Shown: positions 8,579-15,118 of the stretch, piece by piece | Position numbering within the stretch: the stretch's first letter is position 1 | Layout of the letters: the number at the start of each line of letters is the position of its first letter | Translations under genes and position numbers: made by a program | Origin: NORP240 sp046047495 | GTDB lineage: Bacteria; Pseudomonadota; Gammaproteobacteria; Pseudomonadales; Pseudohongiellaceae | Assembly: GCA_046047495.1 (NCBI GenBank) | Contig: JBJOHV010000039.1 | Span: forward strand, 1 to 26,283 | DNA: 26,283 bases | Direction: 5' to 3' | The notes under the pieces: model-generated | What the model saw: only the letters and a program-made list of their open reading frames with translations | Told to the model about the DNA's origin: nothing | Databases searched by the model: none

Positions 8579-10002
8579 GGTGATCCTTCGGAGCTGGCGG
8601 GCTGGATTTCGGCAACGGTCCGGGTATCGCGTTGATTCAGCGCTGCAAAAAACAGGGCTGCCAATACCACGGTGGCCAGAGACAGCAGGGATTCCAGCCA
8701 ATACTCGCTGACCAGATTCCACAGCATGATCCACACACTGACGATCAGGAACAGCAGCGGCGTGAAGGGATAGCCCACCACACGGAAAGGGCGCGGCAGC
8801 TCCGGCTTGCGGATACGCAGGATGATGACGCTGGATACCGCCAGGCTGGAAAACAGTGCCAGGGTGAAACCGGCATACTGGATAATCTGATCGATACGGG
8901 CAGACAGGATGATGATGGTGGTGATGGCGCCCTGCAGCAGCAGGGCGCGCACCGGAATACTGCTGCCGTCTCTGGTGCCGGACAGAAAGCCCAGACGACT
9001 GTGGTCCTTGCCGAGGGCGTAATACACCCGGGGACCGGCGATGGTCATGGCGGAGGCGGAGGCAAAAATGGACACCGTCAGAACCAGCACGGTCAACGTG
9101 ACCCCCACGGGTCCGAACAATTGTTCTGCGGCCACCAGACCCACTTCCGGCACACCTGCCAGCTGGTCGACATCCGCGCCGTAGAAATACAGCGCATTCA
9201 GCAGCAGGTACAGCAGGGTCACGATCAGGGTGCCGCCGAACAGGGCACGGGGCAGGTTGCGCTGGGGATCCCGTATCTCATGGCCGATATAGGCGGCGGC
9301 ATTCCAGCCGGTATAACAAAAGGTCACGAATATCAGCGACACAGAAAAAGCGGACATCAATTCAACAGAGGACTGCTGCTCAAACGAGCTCGAGACCAGC
9401 GTGAAATTTGCCAGGTCGCCATTGCCCACGGCGAATCCTGCCAGAATAATGAATGTGATACCGGATACCTTGAACAGGGTCACCAGGTCATTGAAGCCAA
9501 AGCCGGCGCGGATGTTGCTGGAATGGACGGCAATGAGCAGCCACACCAGCAGAATGGCCAGACCGTCTTCCAGGGCGATGCCGCCGGGCAGTCGATGGCC
9601 GGCATCCAGACCCGGGATCAGGGCGGAAAGATAACGAACCATGGCTTTGAGGGCCGCCGCGATGGGTGCGGAGAACCCCGCCACCAGGGACACAAAGGCG
9701 CTCATGAAGCCGAACAACGGGCCATAAGACTCCCGCAGATAGGCATATTCGCCACCCGCTTCCGGGAGCATGGCACCCAGTTCCGCGTAGCACATGGCAC
9801 CACACCAGGCCAGTACCCCGCCGATGATCCACAGCAGGATGATAAGGCCGGGGTGGCCCAGGGATGCCGCCTGGAAGCCGGTGGTGGTGAAAATGCCGGC
9901 ACCGATGATGTTGGCGATCACCAGGGCCGTTGCGGAGCGCAGGGCCACACTGCGGGGAATGGATTCCTTTTGGGGCAGGTCTGACGGGGAATGGGCTGTC
10001 AT
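8575..10002 (-). CDS. APC superfamily amino-acid permease
   Basis: Inner-membrane transporter of 475 residues with about twelve hydrophobic segments. The first helix carries the family substrate-binding motif G-A-G-I-F (35-39). The next segments have A-E-L-G-A-M-L-P and G-G-E-Y-A-Y-L-R, typical of LAT/SteT-like amino-acid exchangers and permeases. The substrate cannot be read from sequence. It is the first gene of a two-gene unit: its last four bases overlap the start of the membrane-anchored regulator. The start at 10002 has no Shine-Dalgarno, but a good -10 box lies 9 nt upstream, hinting at a leaderless transcript. It is divergent from a secreted protein of unknown function. Confidence 0.9.
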   Translation of the reverse strand: MTAHSPSDLPQKESIPRSVALRSATALVIANIIGAGIFTTTGFQAASLGHPGLIILLWIIGGVLAWCGAMCYAELGAMLPEAGGEYAYLRESYGPLFGFMSAFVSLVAGFSAPIAAALKAMVRYLSALIPGLDAGHRLPGGIALEDGLAILLVWLLIAVHSSNIRAGFGFNDLVTLFKVSGITFIILAGFAVGNGDLANFTLVSSSFEQQSSVELMSAFSVSLIFVTFCYTGWNAAAYIGHEIRDPQRNLPRALFGGTLIVTLLYLLLNALYFYGADVDQLAGVPEVGLVAAEQLFGPVGVTLTVLVLTVSIFASASAMTIAGPRVYYALGKDHSRLGFLSGTRDGSSIPVRALLLQGAITTIIILSARIDQIIQYAGFTLALFSSLAVSSVIILRIRKPELPRPFRVVGYPFTPLLFLIVSVWIMLWNLVSEYWLESLLSLATVVLAALFFAALNQRDTRTVAEIQPASSEGSP

Positions 10003-10011
10003 AGGCAGCAG

Positions 10012-10041
10012 ACTATACGCAATGGCCTGCTGTCAGGCCAA
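10012..10041 (-). promoter_or_regulatory. Putative sigma-70 promoter of the permease gene
   Basis: On the minus strand, TTGGCC (10041-10036) and TATAGT (10017-10012) are separated by 18 bp. They match the consensus at four and five of six positions. The -10 box ends only 9 nt before the permease ATG, so a transcript from here would start within a few bases of the start codon. Confidence 0.4.
10023..10040. promoter_or_regulatory. Palindrome, candidate operator in the divergent promoter region
   Basis: The perfect inverted repeat TGGCCTG-ctgt-CAGGCCA has 7-bp arms and a 4-bp centre. It covers the spacer and part of the -35 box of the putative permease promoter, between two divergent genes. A repressor or the neighbouring winged-helix regulator could bind here (inference). 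Confidence 0.35.
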
Positions 10042-10103
10042 GGCCATTTTGTGCGGCTCCGTCCCTGAGGTACACTGCCGCGACCGAAAGGGTGAGGATT
10101 GGG

Positions 10104-10691
10104 ATGAACCGCTGCACTGCGACCATGAGGGTTACCTGGCTGATGCTGGCCTGCTTGCCGGCGACTGTGCCCGCTGAAGTAGTGTCCGTCGATCCCGATA
10201 CCAACCCGCTCATCAGCTTTGCGTTCACGTCACCTGCCTGGGGCGAGAACGTCAATACCGGCATGCGCCTGGTGGCTCACAACAACTCGGAGCGCACCCT
10301 GGTGCTGGAATCCCTGCGCTTCCTCAATGCCGGAACATCGACCCGGGCCCGCCCGGGCGAGGACGAAGTGGAATTGTCGCTGCAGTTGGTCCTCGGTCCC
10401 GATGCCTGGTCGGAGACGGTCATCCCTTATCAGGATCTGCTGTACGGCAATCAATGCATCGAGGAAACCCTGGCAGACCCTACCGGGAGCGCCTGGAAGC
10501 TGGTGGAAATCTCCAACTACAATCTCAACCCCTCGGTGCGCAGCCTGATCATCGAGAACAGTGAATCGTTTCGGATTTTCAGCTGCCCGCGGGATGTGCT
10601 GGCCACCTGGCGGGATGTGGATTCAGCCGCACCGCAGGTCCAGGCGCAATGGGTCCTGTACCATTTCGAGTCCCGTCAGCCGCAGCCGTAA
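10104..10691 (+). CDS. Secreted protein of unknown function
   Basis: A 195-residue protein I do not recognise. It starts with a Sec signal peptide (hydrophobic stretch about 9-20, likely cleavage after V-P-A at residue 24). The mature part is predicted mostly beta. It has two cysteines, in N-Q-C-I-E-E and F-S-C-P-R-D, that could form a disulfide in the periplasm. The ATG at 10104 is chosen because GTGAGG at 10092-10097 gives a ribosome site with normal spacing; a GTG at 10092 would remove that site. It precedes copC by 117 bp on the same strand. A weak promoter and a hairpin lie between them, so it need not belong to the copper operon. Confidence 0.75.
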   Translation: MNRCTATMRVTWLMLACLPATVPAEVVSVDPDTNPLISFAFTSPAWGENVNTGMRLVAHNNSERTLVLESLRFLNAGTSTRARPGEDEVELSLQLVLGPDAWSETVIPYQDLLYGNQCIEETLADPTGSAWKLVEISNYNLNPSVRSLIIENSESFRIFSCPRDVLATWRDVDSAAPQVQAQWVLYHFESRQPQP

Positions 10692-10701
10692 ACGGCTTCC
10701 G

Positions 10702-10728
10702 GGGGCTGCGACCCAATGTCGCAGCTCC
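10702..10728. other. Hairpin between secreted protein and copC
   Basis: GCTGCGAC (10705-10712) pairs perfectly with GTCGCAGC (10718-10725) around a 5-nt loop. Two or three flanking pairs extend the stem, including one G-U. No T-run follows, so it is not a standard intrinsic terminator. It may protect or end the upstream transcript with help from Rho. Confidence 0.45.
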
Positions 10729-10729
10729 G

Positions 10730-10758
10730 TAGGCAAGTGTGGGAATCAGTGCCATAAT
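10730..10758 (+). promoter_or_regulatory. Possible sigma-70 promoter of copCD
   Basis: TAGGCA (10730-10735), a 17-bp spacer, and CATAAT (10753-10758) lie about 50 bp before the copC start. The matches to consensus are four and five of six. This is a moderate candidate judged by eye. No copper-regulator operator palindrome was recognised next to it. Confidence 0.35.
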
Positions 10759-10808
10759 CAGGCCCGCCTGCGACCCTGCAGAGCACCCACCGGCAGAGGA
10801 ATTACACG

Positions 10809-11273
10809 ATGAAGAACGTCTCAGTCTCCTGGCGATCCCTGGCAATGGCGGGCCTGTTGCCCTTTCTGTTCCTGGCTGCGGGTCCGGCGGTCGCCCACAC
10901 GGGCCTCAAGACCTCCCTGCCTGCCGATGGTGCGGTGGTCAATGCCAGTCCGGCGGAATTGCGCCTGGAATTCAATGGCCCGGTACAGCTCATGAAGCTG
11001 AACCTGCTGCACATGGGCGAACACGCCATGGAGATCGGCTTCAAGCCCGTCACCGAGGCGCGTACCGAATTTGTTTTTGCCATGCCCGATCTGTCCCCCG
11101 CCGGCTATACGGTGGAGTGGGCAGCTATCGGAGCCGACGGCCATACCGTCACCAACAGCTTCGCTTTCACCATCGATCCCGCTGCGGCTGCCCATGACGG
11201 TGCTGTCGATCATGGCGATCACCACGGCGATCACCACGGCGATCATCAGGCCGGCCACACTGACGGTCACTGA
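10809..11273 (+). CDS. copC: Copper resistance protein CopC with His-rich tail
   Basis: Periplasmic copper-binding protein of 154 residues. The signal peptide ends in A-V-A at 29, so the mature protein begins with His30, the N-terminal copper ligand of CopC proteins. The beta-sandwich core shows L-P-A-D-G-A-V-V, E-L-R-L-E-F-N-G-P-V and, near the end, G-A-D-G-H with Asp110 and His112, the D-x-H pair of the canonical Cu(II) site. The tail (about 129-154) is an unusual run of G-D-H-H repeats, likely an extra metal-binding or buffering segment. A good ribosome site (AGAGGA, 10795-10800) precedes the ATG. copD starts 7 bp after the stop, so the two are an operon that hands copper from periplasm to CopD or stores it. 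It is the canonical relative of the two divergent CopC-fold genes at 20703 and 22120. Confidence 0.93.
   Translation: MKNVSVSWRSLAMAGLLPFLFLAAGPAVAHTGLKTSLPADGAVVNASPAELRLEFNGPVQLMKLNLLHMGEHAMEIGFKPVTEARTEFVFAMPDLSPAGYTVEWAAIGADGHTVTNSFAFTIDPAAAAHDGAVDHGDHHGDHHGDHQAGHTDGH
11214..11249 (+). repeat. 12-bp tandem repeat encoding the CopC His tail
   Basis: GGCGATCACCAC occurs at 11214-11225 and 11226-11237, with a third degenerate copy at 11238-11249. Each unit encodes Gly-Asp-His-His (His-Gln in the last). Copy number could vary by slippage and change the length of the metal-binding tail. Confidence 0.8.
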
Positions 11274-11280
11274 CCATTAA

Positions 11281-12198
11281 ATGCCGCCGCCCCTGGGACC
11301 CTGGGAACTGGCCGGGCTGGCGGCCAAGCTGGCGTTTTACATCGGCTTGTTCTGCAGCATTGGCAGCATCGCCGCACCCCTGCTGGTAAACGACGGCAGT
11401 CGCCGCTTTCTGACCCGTAACCTTCTTTATGGCCTAATGGGCAGCCTCGTTGCTTTCCATGGGGTGCTGCTGTTTTTTCTGCTGCAGGTGGGCGGCATCG
11501 CGGACGATGGGTTGGCGGGCATGCTGGACTGGAGCCTGGTGTCTTTCTATCTGCAGACACCGGTGGGGGACGCCAGTATGGCGCGGCTGGCAGGACTGCT
11601 GCTGCTGGTGGTGGTGCAGGTAGCGGCACTGGTTTATGTCGGGCGCCGAACCCGACCTCCCGCCGGCCAGTTTTATCGGCTGACAACCCTGGGGGCCGCC
11701 GTCGGGCTGGCCGTCGTGGTGCACTCCTTTCGCGTGTCCGGCCATCTGGTGGTGGAAAGTCAGCTGGCGCAACTGGCCCTGCTGTTCCATGTGTTGGCGG
11801 TGGGGTTATGGGCGGGCATGTTGTATCCCCTGGCCGCTGCCACGGTGACCCTGGAGCCCATGGAATTGAAATTCGCCCTGCAACGCTTCAGTCGCCTGGC
11901 CCTGGGTCTGGTGGCTGTGCTGCTGGTCAGCGCCCTGATCATGGGGCTGGCATTGCTGGAGAGCCCAGCCGCCCTTTGGCAGAGCTCCTATGGCCAGATC
12001 CTGCTGGTGAAACTGTTGCCGGTATCAGGGATGTTGGGCCTGGCCGCACTCAACAAGCTGCGTCTGACCCGATCCCTGCCGGCGCCGGAAGCGGTCCGCA
12101 AACTGCGCTGGAGTATTGGCGGAGAAGGGCTGCTGGCGGTGCTGGTGTTGGCGGTCACCGCCGTGATGTCCACGGTCATTGGTCCGCCGGGACACTGA
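11281..12198 (+). CDS. copD: Copper resistance protein CopD
   Basis: Inner-membrane protein of 305 residues with about eight hydrophobic segments, the usual CopD architecture. Conserved elements include H-S-F-R-V-S-G-H and the CopD-domain helix L-L-F-H-V-L-A-V-G-L-W-A-G-M-L, whose His is a likely metal ligand. CopD partners with CopC in moving copper across or at the inner membrane. Import to the cytoplasm is the favoured model in the family. The start lies 7 bp after the copC stop with no Shine-Dalgarno of its own, so translation probably depends on copC ribosomes. It converges with a CadC-like regulator 40 bp away. Confidence 0.92.
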   Translation: MPPPLGPWELAGLAAKLAFYIGLFCSIGSIAAPLLVNDGSRRFLTRNLLYGLMGSLVAFHGVLLFFLLQVGGIADDGLAGMLDWSLVSFYLQTPVGDASMARLAGLLLLVVVQVAALVYVGRRTRPPAGQFYRLTTLGAAVGLAVVVHSFRVSGHLVVESQLAQLALLFHVLAVGLWAGMLYPLAAATVTLEPMELKFALQRFSRLALGLVAVLLVSALIMGLALLESPAALWQSSYGQILLVKLLPVSGMLGLAALNKLRLTRSLPAPEAVRKLRWSIGGEGLLAVLVLAVTAVMSTVIGPPGH

Positions 12199-12238
12199 CC
12201 GGCCGGCCGCTGCGCCCCAACGCCTCGATGGGGGCGTA

Positions 12239-13216
12239 TCAGGTGAGATTGGATTTGCCACTGGCAACCGGGCTGACGGGCGCCTGTTCCAGCAACACCC
12301 GCACTTCCAGACTGTCCAGATCCAGCATCATCAGATCCGCCGCAGGCGGGCTGCCCATCAGGCTGGCACCCTGGGCGTAGGGCCGTCGGGCGAACAGCAG
12401 GGCATTGCCCACCGGTGACCAGCTGAGTCGCGACAGATGATCCCGGGTTGTGTACAGCGGAATGGGGGCCTCCAGAGCGTCGACGCTGCCCAGGTAAACA
12501 GTCGAGCCCATGCTGTCATAGCGTACGAAGGCGATGGCCCCACCGTCAGGCGACAATACCGGCGTGTAGCTTGAAACCGGCTGATTCAGGCCGCTGAGGG
12601 TCAGGATGTGACCACTGGCGGGCCCGGAGTCGTCGTTGATGACCCGGTCGTAGAGCATGTCATCCTGGCTGGCCAGGGGCAGCCCCGGTGGAGCGGCAGG
12701 CATCCAGGCGGTGAAGGCCAGGGTCAGCACCAGGCTGGCACCTGCCAGCCAGCCGAGGGGAGACATCATCCCAGAGCGCAGCCAGTGGGGTTCCGGCGTG
12801 AACCGCGCTTCCCTGGTCAGCGGGCTGACAGCAGTGACGTGCGGGGCCGGCATCTGGACGTTCGCATTCAAGCGATAACCCCGTTTGGAGATGGTCTGAA
12901 TCCAATGTTGGCCGGCGTGCTCGGGGGTGGCCAGTTGCTTGCGCAATTCGGAAACGGCCCGGGTCAGGGAGTTTTCATTGACGATCACACGGGGCCACAG
13001 TTCCCGGTTCAAGTCTTCCCGACTCATCACCCGTTGCGGATTGGCGGCCAGGTAGCACAACAGATGCATCAGGCGCGGCTCCAGACCGCGCTGCAGGCGG
13101 GGTTGCTGCCGATGCTGGAGGGCATTCAGGCTGGGCTGTACCAGCCACTCCCCAAGGCAGAAATCCTGATCCAGGGGGTTGTGCAGGGGAGCCGGATTGC
13201 GCTGTGCTGTGTGCAT
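12239..13216 (-). CDS. CadC-like membrane winged-helix regulator with PD40-type repeats
   Basis: One-component regulator of 325 residues. The N-terminal OmpR/PhoB-type winged helix (about 20-117) shows L-E-P-R-L-M-H-L-L, V-M-S-R-E-D-L-N, V-N-E-N-S-L-T-R-A-V-S-E-L-R-K and the wing I-S-K-R-G-Y-R-L. A single membrane helix follows at about 152-172. The periplasmic part contains two WD40-like (PD40/TolB-type) strands, Y-T-P-V-L-S-P-D-G-G-A-I-A-F-V (217-231) and L-S-W-S-P-V-G-N-A-L-L-F-A-R. It is shorter than CadC, so the propeller is incomplete (two or three blades at most). The start has AAGGA 7-8 nt upstream and a promoter further up. It is divergent from the HtrA-type protease, which it may control in response to envelope state. 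Control of copCD is also possible (both inference). Confidence 0.87.
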   Translation of the reverse strand: MHTAQRNPAPLHNPLDQDFCLGEWLVQPSLNALQHRQQPRLQRGLEPRLMHLLCYLAANPQRVMSREDLNRELWPRVIVNENSLTRAVSELRKQLATPEHAGQHWIQTISKRGYRLNANVQMPAPHVTAVSPLTREARFTPEPHWLRSGMMSPLGWLAGASLVLTLAFTAWMPAAPPGLPLASQDDMLYDRVINDDSGPASGHILTLSGLNQPVSSYTPVLSPDGGAIAFVRYDSMGSTVYLGSVDALEAPIPLYTTRDHLSRLSWSPVGNALLFARRPYAQGASLMGSPPAADLMMLDLDSLEVRVLLEQAPVSPVASGKSNLT

Positions 13217-13249
13217 GGGTCGTCCTTTTTCTCCGGAGAGTTGCAGTCT

Positions 13250-13277
13250 GTTATAGGGACAGGGACCGGAATTTCAA
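13250..13277 (-). promoter_or_regulatory. Sigma-70 promoter of the CadC-like regulator
   Basis: On the minus strand TTGAAA (13277-13272), a 16-bp spacer, and TATAAC (13255-13250) each match the consensus at five of six positions. The -10 box lies 33 nt before the ATG at 13216, leaving a short leader that contains the ribosome site. This is the best-looking promoter in the window. Confidence 0.6.
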
Positions 13278-13454
13278 TATTAGACGTCCAGATCCGCAAA
13301 ATTGCTGCATCCGCACCATTTCTGGACATAAATTTCAGCGCACTTTCAGGCAACTCGACCGATTCCACCCCATGCTGACTCCTGATCCGCAGCTTACTCC
13401 GGCCCTGCGCCGGCGCCGCTGGCGGAACATCGATGGTATTCAAGGAGGTTGGAC

Positions 13455-14843
13455 ATGGTTTCACGAGTCGCGCGTTGGTTAGGATTGCCCACCGTGTTGC
13501 TGGTGTTGGCGAGTCAGTCCCTGGCGCTGAGCGCCACGGCATTGCAGCAGGGGATTCCGTCCCTGGCACCCATGCTGGAGAACGTCACCCCGGCGGTGGT
13601 CAGCATTCGGGTAAGCAAGACCCTGCCAGGGGCAAACACCTATCAATTCCGCCAGCAGATTCCCGAGGAGCTGCGGCGCTTTTTCGATTTCGATCTGCCC
13701 GACCAGCCGGAAGGCCCCGGCAGCGGACCCCGCAGCATCGGTTCCGGCTCCGGTGTGATCGTGGATGCCGCTCAGGGTTACGTCATCACCAACCACCACG
13801 TGGTGGCAGATGCCGATGAGATCACCGTGACCCTGAATGACAATCGCAACTTCGAGGCCACGTTGGTGGGCAGTGATCCGGGCACGGACGTGGCGCTGCT
13901 CAGGATCGAGGCACCGGATCTCACCCAATTGGAGTTTGCCGACAGCGACACGGTGCGTATCGGCGACTTCGTGGTGGCCATCGGCAACCCGTTCGGCATC
14001 GGCCAGACCGTGACCGCCGGGATCGTCAGCGCCCTGGGCCGTTCCGGCCTGAACAACGACAACTACGAGGACTATATCCAGACCGATGCGGCCATCAATC
14101 TCGGCAATTCCGGTGGCGCGCTGGTGGACATGGAAGGCCGCCTGGTGGGCATCAACACCGCCATCATCAGTGGCAATGGCGGTGGCAGTGACGGCATCGG
14201 ATTCGCCGTGCCGGCCAATATGGTGGCCAGTGTGATGGAGCATCTGGAGCGGGATGGTGAGGTTCGTCGCGGCATGCTGGGGGTGCAGATCAGCAATCTG
14301 ACTCCGGAACTGGCCGCCACCCTCAAAATGGATATGCGCGCGGGTGCGCTGGTGACCAATGTCCTGCCCGACAGTGCGGCGGAAGCTGCCGGCGTTGAGG
14401 TCTATGACGTGATCACGGCCATCGATGGCACACCGGTGGAGAGCGGTCGTGAGCTGCGCAACATCGTCGGTCTGCTGCGGCAGGACCAGCAGGTGGAATT
14501 GAGCCTGGTACGCAACGGCCGGGACATGACCCTGCGGGCCACCATTGGCGGTGCCAATAATGGGGTGGCGGCAACGGGCGGACGGCCCGCCAATGCCACC
14601 GACTTCGGTGGTGCCCGCCTGGCCGAGGTGGCGGGCGATGGTCCGGGACTGGAAGTGACGGCAGTGGCTCCCCAGAGCCGTGCTGCCAGTGCCGGGTTGC
14701 GTCCCGGTGATGTGATCCTGGAGGTCAATCGGGCGGCGGTCAACGACCTTGCAGGTTTCAACCGGGAGGTGGAGGCCGGGCAGGGCCTGCTGGCACTGAC
14801 CGTGCTGCGGGATGAACGCCGCATGATGATCATCATGCCGTAA
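13455..14843 (+). CDS. Periplasmic serine protease Do (DegP/DegQ/HtrA family)
   Basis: Envelope quality-control protease of 462 residues with an N-terminal signal peptide (cleavage near 26-29). The trypsin-like domain has the full triad: His115 (T-N-H-H-V-V), Asp145 (T-D-V-A-L-L) and Ser219 (G-N-S-G-G-A-L). Two PDZ domains follow (about 270-360 and 385-460), each starting with a carboxylate-binding loop and containing the A-G-(V/L)-x-x-x-D-V-I pattern. The length and two PDZ domains fit DegP/DegQ/MucD; which one cannot be decided. The ATG at 13455 sits 5 nt after the strong ribosome site AAGGAGGT (13442-13449). It is divergent from a CadC-like regulator and is followed by tandem repeats and a strong terminator. 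Confidence 0.94.
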   Translation: MVSRVARWLGLPTVLLVLASQSLALSATALQQGIPSLAPMLENVTPAVVSIRVSKTLPGANTYQFRQQIPEELRRFFDFDLPDQPEGPGSGPRSIGSGSGVIVDAAQGYVITNHHVVADADEITVTLNDNRNFEATLVGSDPGTDVALLRIEAPDLTQLEFADSDTVRIGDFVVAIGNPFGIGQTVTAGIVSALGRSGLNNDNYEDYIQTDAAINLGNSGGALVDMEGRLVGINTAIISGNGGGSDGIGFAVPANMVASVMEHLERDGEVRRGMLGVQISNLTPELAATLKMDMRAGALVTNVLPDSAAEAAGVEVYDVITAIDGTPVESGRELRNIVGLLRQDQQVELSLVRNGRDMTLRATIGGANNGVAATGGRPANATDFGGARLAEVAGDGPGLEVTAVAPQSRAASAGLRPGDVILEVNRAAVNDLAGFNREVEAGQGLLALTVLRDERRMMIIMP

Positions 14844-14844
14844 C

Positions 14845-14918
14845 GGTTTCAGGGCCCGAAGGTTTTAGGGCCCGAGGGTTTCAGGGCCCGAGGTTTATAG
14901 GGCCCGAGGTTTAAAGGG
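14845..14918 (+). repeat. 16-bp tandem repeats centred on GGGCCC
   Basis: Four adjacent 16-bp units begin at 14845, 14861, 14877 and 14893 (consensus GGTTTCAGGGCCCGAG, with one to three changes each), and a fifth is truncated at 14909-14918. They start one base after the protease stop codon. Each unit contains the self-complementary GGGCCC, so neighbouring copies can pair in RNA. An imperfect stem follows: AGCGTAAGCAG (14924-14934) against CTGC (14943-14946) and TTACGCT (14951-14957), with a 4-nt bulge. The function is unknown. Confidence 0.85.
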
Positions 14919-14964
14919 AAGGTAGCGTAAGCAGAACCCACACTGCTCAATTACGCTGCATTGC

Positions 14965-15002
14965 GGCCGACTTAATTGGTTGGGTTAAGTCGGCCTTTTT
15001 TT
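14965..15002 (+). terminator. Rho-independent terminator of the protease gene
   Basis: GGCCGACTTAA (14965-14975) pairs perfectly with TTAAGTCGGCC (14985-14995) around a 9-nt loop and is followed by seven T residues (14996-15002). It lies about 120 nt after the stop codon of the HtrA-type gene. Confidence 0.93.
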
Positions 15003-15118
15003 GTTTTTGCGATGCGTCAGGTAGACTTGCCGGGCAGGCCAAAACAACAGCCCGATAAATGGCCCGATAAACAGGCCATAAAAAAGTCAGTTCCAGCTTA
15101 GAGAATCAACAAGACCCC

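Noticed and set aside
8632..9984. A 450-codon open frame on the plus strand, antisense to the permease.
   Set aside because: It is rich in Gln, Gly and His with no recognisable domain, and it mirrors codons of a clear twelve-helix permease. Long antisense frames are common in GC-rich DNA.
14821..14838. An 18-bp perfect palindrome, GCATGATGATCATCATGC, at the end of the protease gene.
   Set aside because: It encodes the Met/Ile-rich C-terminus and is explained by repeated Met and Ile codons; nothing else supports a binding site.
14845..14918. The GGGCCC repeats as a CRISPR array.
   Set aside because: The 16-bp units are directly adjacent with no unique spacers, and no cas genes are present.
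15050..15071. Two direct copies of GCCCGATAAA upstream of the serine hydrolase.
   Set aside because: They are short, with a spacing of 12 bp and no palindrome or clear promoter boxes. They could be chance or a weak operator.
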